Source of the DNA: Sphingomonas sp. AOB5
GTDB lineage: Bacteria > Pseudomonadota > Alphaproteobacteria > Sphingomonadales > Sphingomonadaceae
Length of the DNA stretch: 59,873 nucleotides
Assembly (NCBI RefSeq): GCF_029433115.1
Contig: NZ_JARNTV010000023.1
Coordinates: 1 to 59,873 of the forward strand
Direction: 5' to 3'
Shown here: positions 9,449-19,493 of the stretch, one piece after another
Layout of the letters: each line of letters starts with the position of its first letter
How positions within the stretch are numbered: the stretch's first letter is position 1
Program-made: the position numbers and the translations under genes
The notes under the pieces: model-generated
The model's database searches: none
Told to the model about the DNA's origin: nothing
Seen by the model: only the letters and a program-made list of their open reading frames with translations

Positions 9449-10683
9449 GTGCCGCTCCACCGCACGGTATAGGGAGAGCGCTTCAGATACGGGTTTCGCC
9501 GCGTGAAGGCGAGCAAAAGCCCCATCCCGATCGAAAGCGCGATCATCGATGAACCGCCATAGCTGATGAAGGGCAAGGTCATGCCCTTGGACGGCGCCAG
9601 GCCGGTGTTCACCGCCATGTTGATGAAGGCCTGAACGCCGAACTGCGCGACGAGGCCGGTGGCCGCGAGCAGCTTGAATGCGTCCTCTTCGTCGATCAGC
9701 TTGAGCAGCACGCGCAGAATGATCGCGACGTACAGCACCGCGATGGCCGCGCAGGCGATCAGCCCGAACTCCTCGCCGATCACCGAGAAGATATAGTCGG
9801 TATGCGCCTCGGGCAGCTTGAACTTGACCTGTCCGCTGCCGGGGCCGGTGCCGAACAGGCCGCCGGAGGTCAGCGTCTGCTCGGCCATGTTGGTCTGGTA
9901 ATGCTCGGCCAGCGCCTTTTCCTTGGTCGGCCACAGGAAGCTGTCGATGCGGATGCGGGCGGTGTCGTAGAACAGATAGGCCGAGACGATCCCGGCGACC
10001 CCGATCCCGGTGAGGCCGCCGATCACTGCGGGCGAGATACCCGCCACGGTCATCAGGATGATCCAGACGATGCAAAAGACCATGGTCTGGCCGAAGTCCG
10101 GCTGCATCATCAGTAACAGCGCGACCAGCGCGGTGAGACCGCCGGTCACGCCCAGCATCAGCGTCATCGGCAATTGCGCATCGGTGGCGCGCAGCGACAG
10201 AATCCAGGCGATCGAGACGATGAACAGGGGTTTGAGAAACTCGGACGGCTGGAGATCGGAAATGCCCAGATCGATCCAGCGCTTCGCGCCGTTCACTTCG
10301 CTGCCGATAAAAGGCAGCAGGATCAGCAGCCCGATGCAGATGCCCGCCCCGATCAGCGCGCCGCGCCGGGCGAGGGTCAGCGGCACCATCGATACGAACA
10401 CCATGATCGGCACCGACAGCGCGACCCAGATCAGCTGGCGCCAGAAATAGAACATCGGCGGGACGATATGCGCGCCGTCCGAATAGCGCCGCGCGGTAGC
10501 GGGCGATGCGGCAGCGACGGCGACGAGGCCGATCGCGATCAGCAGCAGCACCATCAGCAGCAGGACGCGGTCGACTTCCCAGAACCACATGCCCGCGCGC
10601 GTCTGGTTGGCGCGGCCGATCTGGCTGCTCACGCGGCGGCGGACGCGGGGCGCCTCGGGGGCGTCGATCGCTTCTTCGGTCAC
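9445..10683 (-). CDS. ftsW: Septal peptidoglycan glycosyltransferase FtsW
   Basis: SEDS-family polytopic membrane enzyme that polymerises lipid II at the septum together with FtsI. The start is GTG 10683, overlapping the murD stop as GTGA. The 412-residue protein has a 40-residue basic cytoplasmic tail and about ten membrane segments. It carries the SEDS motifs RWIDLGISDLQPSEFLKP, MMQPDFGQTMV and LPFISYGGSSM near the end. Its location between murD and murG separates it from RodA, which normally sits with mrdA elsewhere. Confidence 0.97.
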   Translation of the reverse strand: MTEEAIDAPEAPRVRRRVSSQIGRANQTRAGMWFWEVDRVLLLMVLLLIAIGLVAVAAASPATARRYSDGAHIVPPMFYFWRQLIWVALSVPIMVFVSMVPLTLARRGALIGAGICIGLLILLPFIGSEVNGAKRWIDLGISDLQPSEFLKPLFIVSIAWILSLRATDAQLPMTLMLGVTGGLTALVALLLMMQPDFGQTMVFCIVWIILMTVAGISPAVIGGLTGIGVAGIVSAYLFYDTARIRIDSFLWPTKEKALAEHYQTNMAEQTLTSGGLFGTGPGSGQVKFKLPEAHTDYIFSVIGEEFGLIACAAIAVLYVAIILRVLLKLIDEEDAFKLLAATGLVAQFGVQAFINMAVNTGLAPSKGMTLPFISYGGSSMIALSIGMGLLLAFTRRNPYLKRSPYTVRWSGT

Positions 10684-11969
10684 GCCAGCGCCTCTACGGC
10701 ATCACGGAAAGCCTGACCCCGCGCCTCATAATCGCGGAACTGATCGAAGGAAGCGCAGGCCGGTGACAGCAGCACCGTGTCGCCCGGCTGCGCATTGGCC
10801 GCGGCCGCCTTCACGGCCGCTTCCAGCGTGCCGCTCTTCTCGACGGGCATGTCGGCGCTCAGGAGTTCCGCGAACATGTCGCCCGCCTCGCCGATGGTGT
10901 AGGCGCGGACAACATGGGGAAAACCCGGACGGCAGGCGTCGAGGTCACTGGTCTTGGCTTTGCCGCCGACGATCCAGTGGATGCGCGGATATGCGGAGAG
11001 CGCGGGCGCAGCGGAGTCCGAATTGGTCGCCTTGCTGTCGTTGACGAACAGCACGCCGTTGCGTTCGGCGACCCGCTCCATCCGGTGCGGCAGGCCGGGG
11101 AAGGTCTGGAGGCCCTTGTCGATCGACGCATTGTCGATGCCGAGCGCTTCACAGGCGGCGATGGCGGCGAGTGCGTTCTGGGCGTTGTGCGGCCCCTGAA
11201 GTGCTGGCCAGCGCGACTGATCCATGCAGACGCCGGGCGCGATCTTGGTCAGGTCCTCGCTGCGGCCCGAGACGGCAACCTGACGGGCGATGGCAGCGGA
11301 AGGGTTGTCGCCGATGCCGATAATCGCGGCATGCCCCTTTGACTGCATCGCGAACAGGCGCGCCTTGGAGGCGGCATAGCCTTCGAAGCCGTCGTAACGG
11401 TCGAGATGGTCGGGGGTGATGTTGAGCAACACCGCCACGTCGCAATCGAGGCTGTGGGTCAGGTCGATCTGGTAGCTGGACAGTTCCAGCACATAGACGC
11501 CGCCTTCGGCCAGCGGTTCCTCCGCGAGGATCGGGATGCCGATATTGCCCCCGGCCAGCGACGGGATGCCGGCGGTGCGGACGATATGGTCGATCAGCGC
11601 GGTGGTAGTCGACTTGCCGTTGGTGCCTGTGATGCCGACGACGCGATGCGGCGGCAGCTCGGCGCGGGCCTGTGCGAAGAGTTCGATGTCGCCGATCAGG
11701 GGCACGCCCGCATCACGCGCCTTGGCGGTGATCGGATGCTTGTTGATCGGTACGCCCGGCGAGACGACCACGCCGGCGAACCCGGTCAGGTCGATCTCCA
11801 GCGGATCGGCCAGTTCGGCATTGGTCACCTTCGCGCGGACATCGGCGTTCGTGTCCCACGCCACCACTTCCGCGCCGCTTGCGACAAGCGCGTCCACGGT
11901 CGCGATGCCGGATCGCGCAAGCCCCAGCACCGCATAGCGTTTGCCGCGCCAGGCGGTGCTCGTGATCAT
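10680..11969 (-). CDS. murD: UDP-MurNAc-L-Ala--D-Glu ligase MurD
   Basis: Adds D-Glu to UDP-MurNAc-L-Ala in the cytoplasm. ATG 11969 overlaps the mraY stop as ATGA; the longer open frame upstream lies inside mraY and is not used. The 429-residue protein has an N-terminal UDP-binding Rossmann fold ([13 protein letters not shown]), the ATP P-loop [11 protein letters not shown] at about 112-122, [13 protein letters not shown] in the central domain and [11 protein letters not shown] in the C-terminal domain. All three Mur-ligase domains are present at normal length. Confidence 0.97.
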   Translation of the reverse strand: MITSTAWRGKRYAVLGLARSGIATVDALVASGAEVVAWDTNADVRAKVTNAELADPLEIDLTGFAGVVVSPGVPINKHPITAKARDAGVPLIGDIELFAQARAELPPHRVVGITGTNGKSTTTALIDHIVRTAGIPSLAGGNIGIPILAEEPLAEGGVYVLELSSYQIDLTHSLDCDVAVLLNITPDHLDRYDGFEGYAASKARLFAMQSKGHAAIIGIGDNPSAAIARQVAVSGRSEDLTKIAPGVCMDQSRWPALQGPHNAQNALAAIAACEALGIDNASIDKGLQTFPGLPHRMERVAERNGVLFVNDSKATNSDSAAPALSAYPRIHWIVGGKAKTSDLDACRPGFPHVVRAYTIGEAGDMFAELLSADMPVEKSGTLEAAVKAAAANAQPGDTVLLSPACASFDQFRDYEARGQAFRDAVEALA

Positions 11970-13036
11970 CGCAGCTTGAGCGTCGCCAGTCCTGCCAGCG
12001 CCAGCACGAACGAGATGATCCAGAAGCGGATCACGACCGTAGGTTCGGACCAGCCAAGCTGTTCGAAATGGTGGTGGATCGGCGCCATCCTGAAGATGCG
12101 CTTGCCGGTGCGCTTGAAGAAGAACACCTGGATGATGACGCTGAGCGCCTCCATCACGAACAGGCCGCCGATGATGCCCAGCACCAGCTCGTGATGCGTG
12201 ACGACGGCGATGGTGCCGAGCGCGCCGCCGAGCGCCAGCGAGCCGGTATCGCCCATGAACACCGCTGCAGGCGGCGCGTTGAACCACAGGAACGCGAGGC
12301 CCGCGCCGACGATGGCGCCGCAGAAGATGGCAAGGTCACCCGCGCCGGGGACATGGGGAATGCCGAGATAGGTGGCGAACACCTTGTTACCCGCCAGATA
12401 GGCGATCAGCATGAAGGCCATGCTGGCGATCACCACCGGCATGGTCGCAAGGCCGTCCAGACCGTCGGTCAGGTTCACCGCATTGCCGAACGCCACGATC
12501 GTGAAGGCCGCGAAGGCAATGTAGAGATAACCGAGATCCGGGTGGAGCCAGCTGAAGAAGGGCACGTACAGATGCGTGCCGTTCAGAGAGATGATGATCC
12601 AGCTCGCCACGCCCGCAATCGCGAACTCGCCGAGCAGGCGAACCCTGCCGGAGACCCCCGCGGTCTTCTGTTTCCGGACCTTGTCGTAATCGTCGAGGAA
12701 CCCGATCATGCCGAACCCGAAGGTCACGAACATGCACGCCCAGACATAGGGATTGCTCAGGTCCATCCACAGCAGGATCGACAGCATCAGGCTGGTGAGA
12801 ATCATCAGGCCGCCCATGGTGGGCGTGCCGCGCTTGGCCAGATGGCTCTGCGGGCCATCGTCGCGGATCGGCTGACCCTTGCCCTGACGGATGCGCAACC
12901 AGCCGATGAAGCGCGGGCCGATGATCAGCCCGAGCAGCAGCGCCGTCGCGACAGCGCCGCCGGTGCGGAAGGACAAGTAACGGAAAAGGTTGAAGATGCC
13001 CGGAAAGTCCAGCCAATCAGCAATCAAATAGAGCAT
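11966..13036 (-). CDS. mraY: Phospho-MurNAc-pentapeptide translocase MraY
   Basis: Integral membrane enzyme that transfers phospho-MurNAc-pentapeptide to undecaprenyl phosphate, making lipid I. It has 356 residues and about ten membrane segments. Family signatures are [19 protein letters not shown] (Asp pair and basic loop), [10 protein letters not shown] and the C-terminal [11 protein letters not shown], all implicated in Mg/UDP-sugar binding. Its start overlaps the murF end by 13 bp, which suggests coupled translation. The start [20 protein letters not shown] is typical of alphaproteobacterial MraY. Confidence 0.98.
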   Translation of the reverse strand: MLYLIADWLDFPGIFNLFRYLSFRTGGAVATALLLGLIIGPRFIGWLRIRQGKGQPIRDDGPQSHLAKRGTPTMGGLMILTSLMLSILLWMDLSNPYVWACMFVTFGFGMIGFLDDYDKVRKQKTAGVSGRVRLLGEFAIAGVASWIIISLNGTHLYVPFFSWLHPDLGYLYIAFAAFTIVAFGNAVNLTDGLDGLATMPVVIASMAFMLIAYLAGNKVFATYLGIPHVPGAGDLAIFCGAIVGAGLAFLWFNAPPAAVFMGDTGSLALGGALGTIAVVTHHELVLGIIGGLFVMEALSVIIQVFFFKRTGKRIFRMAPIHHHFEQLGWSEPTVVIRFWIISFVLALAGLATLKLR

Positions 13037-14427
13037 GGTTGCCTTTCCGCCAGCGCTGCGACCACGCTCGATAGCCGCACGCCGTTCGACCCCTTGACGA
13101 GAACCGCATCACCCGGAGCAAGCATGTCGAGAAGGTGATCGCGGGCCGCCGTCGCGTCGGGCACATGGACGAAATCGACATGCCCCTCAAGCGCATTTGC
13201 GAGGGGTTTCATGCTCTCGCCGACAAGGATCGCGAAATCGACACCGGCTGCCGCGATCGGGCTCCAAAGTTCGGCGTGGAACGCGTCGGAATGCTCGCCC
13301 AGTTCGCGCATTTCGCCGAGCACCGCCAGCTTGCGCCCGGCCTCGTGCGACAGCACGTCGAGCGTGGCGCGCATCGATGCGGGATTGGCGTTGTAGCTCT
13401 CGTCGATCACCAATGCCTCGCCGCCATCGACCGGCGCAAGGAAGCGCTGGCCGCGACCGGCAAGCCCGCCCATTTCGGCAAGCGCGAGGCCAGCGAGTTC
13501 GAGATCGCCGCCCACGGCATCGACTGCCGCGAGGATCGCCATCGAATTGGACACCCAGTGCGCGCCGGGCTGGGAAATGGTGAAGCTCAGTTCCCGCCCC
13601 CCCTTTTCATTGGCACCCAACCGCGCGGTGACGAAGGTGCCACCGGTGCGGGTGCGCATCGTCTCGATGGCGCGGACGTCCGCCCCCTCGCCCATGCCGA
13701 AGGTCACGATTTTCGCGGCATAGGGTTTGGCGGCAGCGATCAGCCGGTCACGATGCGGGCTGTCGAACGGGACGATCGCGGTGCCCCCCGGCTCGAGACC
13801 CTGGAAGATCTCGCCCTTGGCATCGGCGATGGCGGCTTCGTCCTTGAAGAAGCCCATATGCGCCGGGGCGATGGTAGTGACCATCGCGACATGCGGGCGA
13901 ACGAACTGCGTCAGCGCGGCGAGTTCGCCGGCATGGTTCATGCCCATCTCGAACACGCCGAAACGGGTGCTGGCGGGCATACGGGCGAGGCTGAGCGGTA
14001 CGCCGGTATGATTGTTGTACGACTTGACCGAGCGGTGGGCATAGCCCGGGTCCTGCCGGTCGAGCGCAGCGAACAGCGCCTCCTTGGTGCCGGTCTTGCC
14101 TACCGAACCGGTGACGCCGATCACCTTGCCCTGCATTCGCGCACGCGCAGCGACGCCCATCGCCTCCAGCGCGCGCATCGTATCGGCAACGATGATGTGC
14201 GGGTGCGGCGTCTGGGAGTGAACGACCGCACCCGCAGCCCCTTGGCCAAATGCCTGGTCGAGGAAGCGATGACCATCGGTCGTCTCTCCGCTCAGGGCCA
14301 GGAACAGGTCGCCAGGGCCAACCTCGCGGGAGTCGAACGTGACTCCCGAAACTTCGAATTCCGCACTTGCCGTGCCGCCGGTGGCGGTGGCGATCTCATC
14401 CGCGGTCCACAGCCTCACGCCGCGCAC
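13024..14427 (-). CDS. murF: UDP-MurNAc-tripeptide--D-Ala-D-Ala ligase MurF
   Basis: Adds the D-Ala-D-Ala made by Ddl, completing UDP-MurNAc-pentapeptide. It has 467 residues. The N-terminal domain contains [19 protein letters not shown], the P-loop GSVGKTG is at 107-113, and the C-terminal domain has [15 protein letters not shown]. It overlaps murE by 13 bp at its start and mraY by 13 bp at its end. Identical 13-bp overlaps at two neighbouring junctions are notable in an otherwise 4-bp-overlap operon. Confidence 0.97.
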   Translation of the reverse strand: MRGVRLWTADEIATATGGTASAEFEVSGVTFDSREVGPGDLFLALSGETTDGHRFLDQAFGQGAAGAVVHSQTPHPHIIVADTMRALEAMGVAARARMQGKVIGVTGSVGKTGTKEALFAALDRQDPGYAHRSVKSYNNHTGVPLSLARMPASTRFGVFEMGMNHAGELAALTQFVRPHVAMVTTIAPAHMGFFKDEAAIADAKGEIFQGLEPGGTAIVPFDSPHRDRLIAAAKPYAAKIVTFGMGEGADVRAIETMRTRTGGTFVTARLGANEKGGRELSFTISQPGAHWVSNSMAILAAVDAVGGDLELAGLALAEMGGLAGRGQRFLAPVDGGEALVIDESYNANPASMRATLDVLSHEAGRKLAVLGEMRELGEHSDAFHAELWSPIAAAGVDFAILVGESMKPLANALEGHVDFVHVPDATAARDHLLDMLAPGDAVLVKGSNGVRLSSVVAALAERQPCSI

Positions 14428-15830
14428 TCCCGCGCAACATTGACGTCGTCGAACGGCAGGACACGATCGCCGACGATCTGGCCCTGCTCGTGACCCTTGC
14501 CGGCCAGCAGCACGATGTCTTCCGGCCCGGCCAGATGGATCGCGGCCGCAATGGCGCCACGACGGTCGCCGATTTCGATGGCGTCGGGCGCACCCTTCAG
14601 CACCTCGCGGCGGATCGCGGCGGGATCTTCGGAGCGCGGATTGTCGTCGGTGACGATCACCACGTCCGCGCCCAGTGCAGCCTCGCGGCCCATCAGTTCG
14701 CGCTTGCCAGGATCGCGGTCGCCGCCCGCACCGAAGACGAGGATCAAGCGCCCCTTGGTATGCGGCTTGAGCGCGGATACCGCCGCTTCGAGCGCATCGG
14801 GGGTATGGGCATAGTCGACATAGACCGGCGCCCCGCTCTTCGCGATCACCGCACGCTCAAGGCGGCCGCGGACCGGCTGAAGGCGCGCGAGATTGGCGAG
14901 CGTTGTGGCGACGTCACCGCCGGTCGCGATCACCAGCCCCGCGGCGGTCAGCGCATTGGCAGCCTGATAGGCGCCGATCAGCGGCAGATTGACCTTGTAG
15001 CTCTTGCCGTCGGCTTCGATGGTCAGCCCCTGCCCCAGCAAGGTCGGTTCGCGCGACACGAGGCGCAGCGTATCGCCATGTTCGCCCACGGTGATCAGCC
15101 GGTTGCCGCGCACCCGGGCGAGATCGATCACCCGCTCCGAATTGGCGTCGTCGACCCATACCACCGCGGTGCCGTCATCCTGAAGCACTTCGGCGAACAG
15201 GCGCAGCTTGGCGTGGAAATAGGCGGCCATGTCGCCATGATAATCGAGATGATCGCGGCTGAGATTGGTGAAGGCGGCGGCCTTCACCGGCAGGCCTTCG
15301 GTCCGGTACTGCGACAGGCCGTGCGACGAGGCTTCGAACGCGACATGGGTGACGCCTTCGCGGGCCAGCCCTGCCACGTTCGACAGGAATGTGACGATAT
15401 CGGGCGTGGTCAGCCCGGTGGTGACGGTATCGTCCGCAGTGGTGACGCCGAGCGTGCCGATCGACGCGGCGTGATTGCCGGTCATCCGCCAGAGCTGGCG
15501 GGTCATCTCGACCGTGGAGGTCTTGCCGTTGGTACCGGTGACTGCGACCGCGGTCTGCGGAAACGGCGCAAAGAACGCCGCGGCCAGATGGGCGAAGCGT
15601 TCGCGCGGGTTCACGTCAGCAATGTGCAGCGCGCCTTCGACCACAGCTTCGGGCCGGGCGACGATGGCGATGGCACCGGCCTGGATCGCGGCAGGAATGA
15701 AATCCTCGCCATTGACGGCCGCGCCCTGGAACGCGCCGAAGATGGTGCCAGGCGCCACCTTGCGGTGATCGATCGCAAAGCCGGTGACGGCGCTGTCGCC
15801 GCCGCCTTCGATCAGCTGGCCCAGCCTCAT
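14415..15830 (-). CDS. murE: UDP-MurNAc-L-Ala-D-Glu--meso-DAP ligase MurE
   Basis: Adds the third amino acid of the stem peptide. The protein has 471 residues, somewhat shorter than the 495 of E. coli. The P-loop GTNGKTS is at 99-105. The specificity motif DNPR is at 396-399, which in this family marks use of meso-diaminopimelate rather than lysine. ATG 15830 overlaps the ftsI stop as ATGA. The C-terminus ([12 protein letters not shown]) overlaps murF. Confidence 0.97.
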   Translation of the reverse strand: MRLGQLIEGGGDSAVTGFAIDHRKVAPGTIFGAFQGAAVNGEDFIPAAIQAGAIAIVARPEAVVEGALHIADVNPRERFAHLAAAFFAPFPQTAVAVTGTNGKTSTVEMTRQLWRMTGNHAASIGTLGVTTADDTVTTGLTTPDIVTFLSNVAGLAREGVTHVAFEASSHGLSQYRTEGLPVKAAAFTNLSRDHLDYHGDMAAYFHAKLRLFAEVLQDDGTAVVWVDDANSERVIDLARVRGNRLITVGEHGDTLRLVSREPTLLGQGLTIEADGKSYKVNLPLIGAYQAANALTAAGLVIATGGDVATTLANLARLQPVRGRLERAVIAKSGAPVYVDYAHTPDALEAAVSALKPHTKGRLILVFGAGGDRDPGKRELMGREAALGADVVIVTDDNPRSEDPAAIRREVLKGAPDAIEIGDRRGAIAAAIHLAGPEDIVLLAGKGHEQGQIVGDRVLPFDDVNVARECAA

Positions 15831-17521
15831 TGGCCGTGCTCGTTCGGATTCTTCCAGATCAGCGGCGTCAGTTCGGACAGGTTCACGTCCTTGTTCGCAT
15901 CGGGGATCACGCCCAGCAGCGGGCCGGTACGCATCACCACCCGCTTCACGACGGGCGCGGCGGTCCAGCCAGCGGTGCGCTGGCCGGCCGATTCGGCATT
16001 TCCTATGGGAGAATCGAGCATGGCGATCACCACATAGCGCGGCTTGTCCATTGGGAAAGCCGCCGCGAAGGTGGAGACGTTCTCACTGGCCGAGTAACCT
16101 TTCGCACCGGGCTTTTCCGCGGTGCCGGTCTTGCCACCGACGCGGAAGCCCGGGGCGTCGGCCTTGCTGCCGGTGCCATGGGTGACGATCAGGCGCAGAA
16201 GCTGGCGCATCCGCATGCTGGTCGATTCGGAAATGATGCGGCGGCCGGGGGGAATCTTGGCCGGATCGACCTTCATCAGCGTGGGCGCATGCCACACACC
16301 GCCATTGACCAAAGCGGCATAGGCGCAGGCGAGATGCATCGGGGTGACCGCGATGCCATGGCCGAATGCGGTGGTCATGGTGGTCGAACGGCCCCAGTCG
16401 CGCGGCCACAGCGTGCCCCAGCGCTCGATCTCGATCGGCAAGGGCTTGTCGAACATCATGTCGCGGAAGATCTTCTCCAGCGGCTCGCGGCCCATCAGGT
16501 CGGCGATCCGCGCAGTGGCGATGTTCGACGAATAGATCAGCGTTTCCGGGATGTTGAGGAAACGCTTTTGCGGGTGATCGTCCTTGATGCTGAAGCGGCC
16601 GATCTTGAGCGGCTCGACCGCATCGAAGCGGCGCGACATCGACGTGACGGTGCCGCTTTCGATCGCCGCGGCCATCGCGATCGGCTTGAACGCCGAACCC
16701 AGTTCGTAGCGGCTCTGGGTCATGTTGTTCGCGGGCGGGGCGACTTCGATCATGTTGGGATTGAAGCTGGGCAACGAGACCATCGCGACGATCTCGCCGG
16801 TATCGACGTCGAGGATCACGCCGGCAGCCCCCTTGGCCTGGAAACCGGCCATCGCGGTACCCAGCTCATTCTCGAACGCTGCCTGCACCCGCAGATCGAT
16901 CGCCAGCGCGGTGGGATTGGCGCGGCCCGCATCGCTGAGCAGGCGCGCGTCGAGCGTCTTTTCCATGCCGGTGCCGCCATGGCCGGTCGAATTGACGAAG
17001 CCGAGCACGTGTGCGGCCATCGACGACTGCGGATAGAGCCGGTCCGGTTCGCGCATCATCTCGATGCCCGGCTCACCCAGCGCATTGACCTGCTTGACCA
17101 GTTCGGGGAGCGCACGGCGCTTCAGCCAGGCGAACGAGCCGCCTGAATTGAGCAGCGCATAATATTGCGCCTCACTGCGATCCGGGATCAGCGCGGCAAG
17201 GCGCTTCGCCAGATCGGCCTTGTTGCTGATCAGCTGATTGGGATGCACCGCGATCGACCAGCCATCGATGGTGCGCGCCAGCGGTTGGCCGTTACGATCG
17301 ACGATGTCGCCGCGCGGCGGCAGCAGCCGGTCGGCCGGATTGGCGGCGATGGCCGGCGACGCGGCAAGCGCGAGCCAAGCCAGCCGGCCGACCACCAGCA
17401 CGACGAGCACGCCGAAGATCAATGCCAGGATCGTCAGGCGAACCTGTGCGACGGCGACGAGCGACTGCCGGGCCCCGCCCGAACCGCGCGCTCGCGCGGA
17501 CGGTGCGAGGATGACGGTCAA
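15827..17521 (-). CDS. ftsI: Septal transpeptidase FtsI (PBP3)
   Basis: Class B penicillin-binding protein that cross-links septal peptidoglycan. I place the start at TTG 17521, which overlaps the ftsL stop as TTGA; the open frame continues upstream inside ftsL but is not needed. This gives 564 residues with one membrane segment at about 28-52 and a non-catalytic pedestal domain starting at RGDIVDRNG. The transpeptidase has its three motifs: SAFK at 276-279 (active Ser), SSN at 331-333 and KTG at 464-466. The next gene is murE. Confidence 0.95.
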   Translation of the reverse strand: MTVILAPSARARGSGGARQSLVAVAQVRLTILALIFGVLVVLVVGRLAWLALAASPAIAANPADRLLPPRGDIVDRNGQPLARTIDGWSIAVHPNQLISNKADLAKRLAALIPDRSEAQYYALLNSGGSFAWLKRRALPELVKQVNALGEPGIEMMREPDRLYPQSSMAAHVLGFVNSTGHGGTGMEKTLDARLLSDAGRANPTALAIDLRVQAAFENELGTAMAGFQAKGAAGVILDVDTGEIVAMVSLPSFNPNMIEVAPPANNMTQSRYELGSAFKPIAMAAAIESGTVTSMSRRFDAVEPLKIGRFSIKDDHPQKRFLNIPETLIYSSNIATARIADLMGREPLEKIFRDMMFDKPLPIEIERWGTLWPRDWGRSTTMTTAFGHGIAVTPMHLACAYAALVNGGVWHAPTLMKVDPAKIPPGRRIISESTSMRMRQLLRLIVTHGTGSKADAPGFRVGGKTGTAEKPGAKGYSASENVSTFAAAFPMDKPRYVVIAMLDSPIGNAESAGQRTAGWTAAPVVKRVVMRTGPLLGVIPDANKDVNLSELTPLIWKNPNEHGQ

Positions 17522-18057
17522 CGCAGCGCCAGCTTTTCGGAGGCCGCCCCGCGATCGAGATCGCTGATGGTGGAGGCGCTGAGCATCGCGACGCGCGTGT
17601 TGCTGGCAACGCGGGTCACGCCGCTGCCATTGGAAGCGACAGCCTTGCCCGGAGCACGGGCCGACTTGTCGACCTTGGCGACGGCAGTCGCGACTGCCGG
17701 TGCGGCCTGAACCTTCGGCGTGGCAGCCGGGACGACCAGCGCGGCGACCTGCGGCATGGCCTCGTCCTGATCGGCGTCGAGGCTGGCCAGCGCATGCTCG
17801 TCGGGCAGGAACTGATCGGCGACCGGCGCGGCATAAGCGACGACTTCGCCATTCCACTGCTGGAGCTGCGCCAGGTTCGCGCGGGCACTGAATTCGGTTT
17901 CCAGCCCGCGGATATCCTTCTTCGCGTCGATGATCTGGCCCTCCACGGTGTGCAGGCGCGCACGCTCGGCCGCGCCATAGGTCGTGGTCATGTAACCGCC
18001 AACCGCCACCGAAACGCTGGCGGCAAGCCACGCAATCGCTCCAAAGCCCTGGACCAT
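17518..18057 (-). CDS. ftsL: FtsL-like divisome protein
   Basis: Small bitopic protein in the ftsL position between rsmH and ftsI. ATG 18057 is preceded by GGAG with good spacing; a GTG codon directly upstream (18060) is an alternative. The 179-residue protein has an N-terminal membrane segment (about 5-25, IAWLAASVSVAVGGYMTT). A charged coiled-coil follows (ERARLHTVEGQIIDAKKDIR, then LETEFSARANLAQLQQWN), the FtsL-type heptad region that binds FtsB and FtsQ. The C-terminal 90 residues are Ala/Val/Pro-rich and low complexity, longer than in E. coli FtsL but usual for alphaproteobacteria. The assignment rests on position and topology more than sequence, as is common for FtsL. Confidence 0.85.
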   Translation of the reverse strand: MVQGFGAIAWLAASVSVAVGGYMTTTYGAAERARLHTVEGQIIDAKKDIRGLETEFSARANLAQLQQWNGEVVAYAAPVADQFLPDEHALASLDADQDEAMPQVAALVVPAATPKVQAAPAVATAVAKVDKSARAPGKAVASNGSGVTRVASNTRVAMLSASTISDLDRGAASEKLALR

Positions 18058-18069
18058 CACCTTACTCCT

Positions 18070-19008
18070 TCACAAGTCCCACGGGGCCGCATCGGTGCGC
18101 CGCGCCACACGCAGCGTTGCCGAACGGGCCCGCGGATTACGGGCGATCTCCGCCTCGCCCGGCCGGACGGCCTTGGCGGGGGGATCGAAACTGGGAGCAG
18201 CCTTTGCCGCCGCTGCCGGACGATGGCGCGAGCCGGCCGGCTCGCTGCCCGAACGTTCGCGCAGGAAACGCTTCACGAGGCGATCCTCGAGGCTGTGGAA
18301 GGTCACCACGGCCAGCCGGCCGCCGGGCTTCAGCACGCGCTCTGCCGCAGCCAGCCCTTCGGCCAGTTCGTCGAGTTCGCGGTTCACATGGATGCGCACC
18401 GCCTGGAAGGTACGGGTCGCCGGATCCTTCTTGTCGTGCGGCTTGTAGCCCAGCGCCTTGCGGACGACGTTGGCGAGCTGACCAGTAGTGGTCAGCGGAC
18501 GCGCACGGACGATCGCGCTCGCGACACGGCGCGAACGCGGTTCCTCGCCATATTGATAGAGGACGTCGGCGATCTCCCCTTCCTCGGCTTCGTTGAGGAA
18601 GTCCGCCGCGCTCATGCCCGAACCGGACATGCGCATATCGAGCGGGCCATCGGCCTGGAACGAGAAGCCGCGTTCGGCCTGATCGATCTGCATCGACGAG
18701 ACGCCGATATCCATGGTCACGCCGTCGACGGGCACGAGGCCGCGGCGTTCCAGTTCGCCCTCCATTGCGGAGAAAGGCGCTTCGATCAGGATCAGCCGGT
18801 CGTTGCCGGCAAAGCGGTGAAGGCCGCCTCCGATCGCGAGTGGATCGCGATCGAAGGCGGCCACCTCGGCACCCCGCTCGAGGATGGCGTTGGTGTAGCC
18901 GCCCGCACCGAAAGTCGCGTCGACATGGCGCTCGCCGGGCACGATGGCGAGGCCGTCGACGACTTCGTCGAGCAGCACAGGAACATGGGAATCAGAGGTG
19001 TAGCTCAC
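18070..19008 (-). CDS. rsmH: 16S rRNA (cytosine1402-N4)-methyltransferase RsmH
   Basis: SAM-dependent enzyme (formerly MraW) methylating the ribosomal P-site nucleotide C1402. The start is GTG 19008 ([20 protein letters not shown]), overlapping the mraZ stop as GTGA. The 312-residue protein has [10 protein letters not shown] at the N-terminus and the SAM loop [15 protein letters not shown] near residue 32. It also has [20 protein letters not shown] and the C-terminal [17 protein letters not shown]. It ends 12 bp before ftsL. Length and order are standard. Confidence 0.96.
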   Translation of the reverse strand: MSYTSDSHVPVLLDEVVDGLAIVPGERHVDATFGAGGYTNAILERGAEVAAFDRDPLAIGGGLHRFAGNDRLILIEAPFSAMEGELERRGLVPVDGVTMDIGVSSMQIDQAERGFSFQADGPLDMRMSGSGMSAADFLNEAEEGEIADVLYQYGEEPRSRRVASAIVRARPLTTTGQLANVVRKALGYKPHDKKDPATRTFQAVRIHVNRELDELAEGLAAAERVLKPGGRLAVVTFHSLEDRLVKRFLRERSGSEPAGSRHRPAAAAKAAPSFDPPAKAVRPGEAEIARNPRARSATLRVARRTDAAPWDL

Positions 19009-19493
19009 AGCTTCACCCCCTTCTGCTGGCACAGATATTCGCAGATTTCGCGGACATCCTCGTCCACCAGATCGGTCTTCATCAGGACTTCGGGCGCCCA
19101 GATATCGAAGGTCTCGCCGCTGCCGTTGAAGAAAGCCCAGCTGCCGATCTGCGCCTTCTGCTTGAAGAAGGGCGGGATCACGAAGCGGCCGGAATCGTCG
19201 AACGCGACCTTCTCAACGATGCCGAAGGCGCGGCGCTTGGCGCGCGGATCGATATCGCGGCCGGCATCGACAGCGAGGCGCTCGACCCGGTCGATCCGGT
19301 CATACTTTTCCTTGGACCAGGCGACGTCGTGCGCGGAGAGGCAGGGATCGAAGGGGTGACGGCCAAGAACGACCTGACGGATGTCCGGAGCGTTGCGTTC
19401 GATGGCTGCGCGCAGGTCGGCGGGAATCGCGACCCGGCCTTTCAGGTCAACTGCCTGAAGCGCAAAACCTTCGAAGAGCTCCCGTGCCGCCAA
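19005..19493 (-). CDS. mraZ: Transcriptional regulator MraZ
   Basis: SpoVT/AbrB-fold DNA-binding protein that represses its own dcw operon in other bacteria. The first AbrB-like half has [20 protein letters not shown] and the second [20 protein letters not shown]. There is no ATG near the conserved N-terminus; the frame remains open to 19640. I choose TTG 19493 ([10 protein letters not shown]), giving 162 residues, with TTG 19499 as an alternative. It is the first gene of the operon; two phased TGGG boxes lie about 180 bp upstream of it. Confidence 0.88.
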   Translation of the reverse strand: MAARELFEGFALQAVDLKGRVAIPADLRAAIERNAPDIRQVVLGRHPFDPCLSAHDVAWSKEKYDRIDRVERLAVDAGRDIDPRAKRRAFGIVEKVAFDDSGRFVIPPFFKQKAQIGSWAFFNGSGETFDIWAPEVLMKTDLVDEDVREICEYLCQQKGVKL

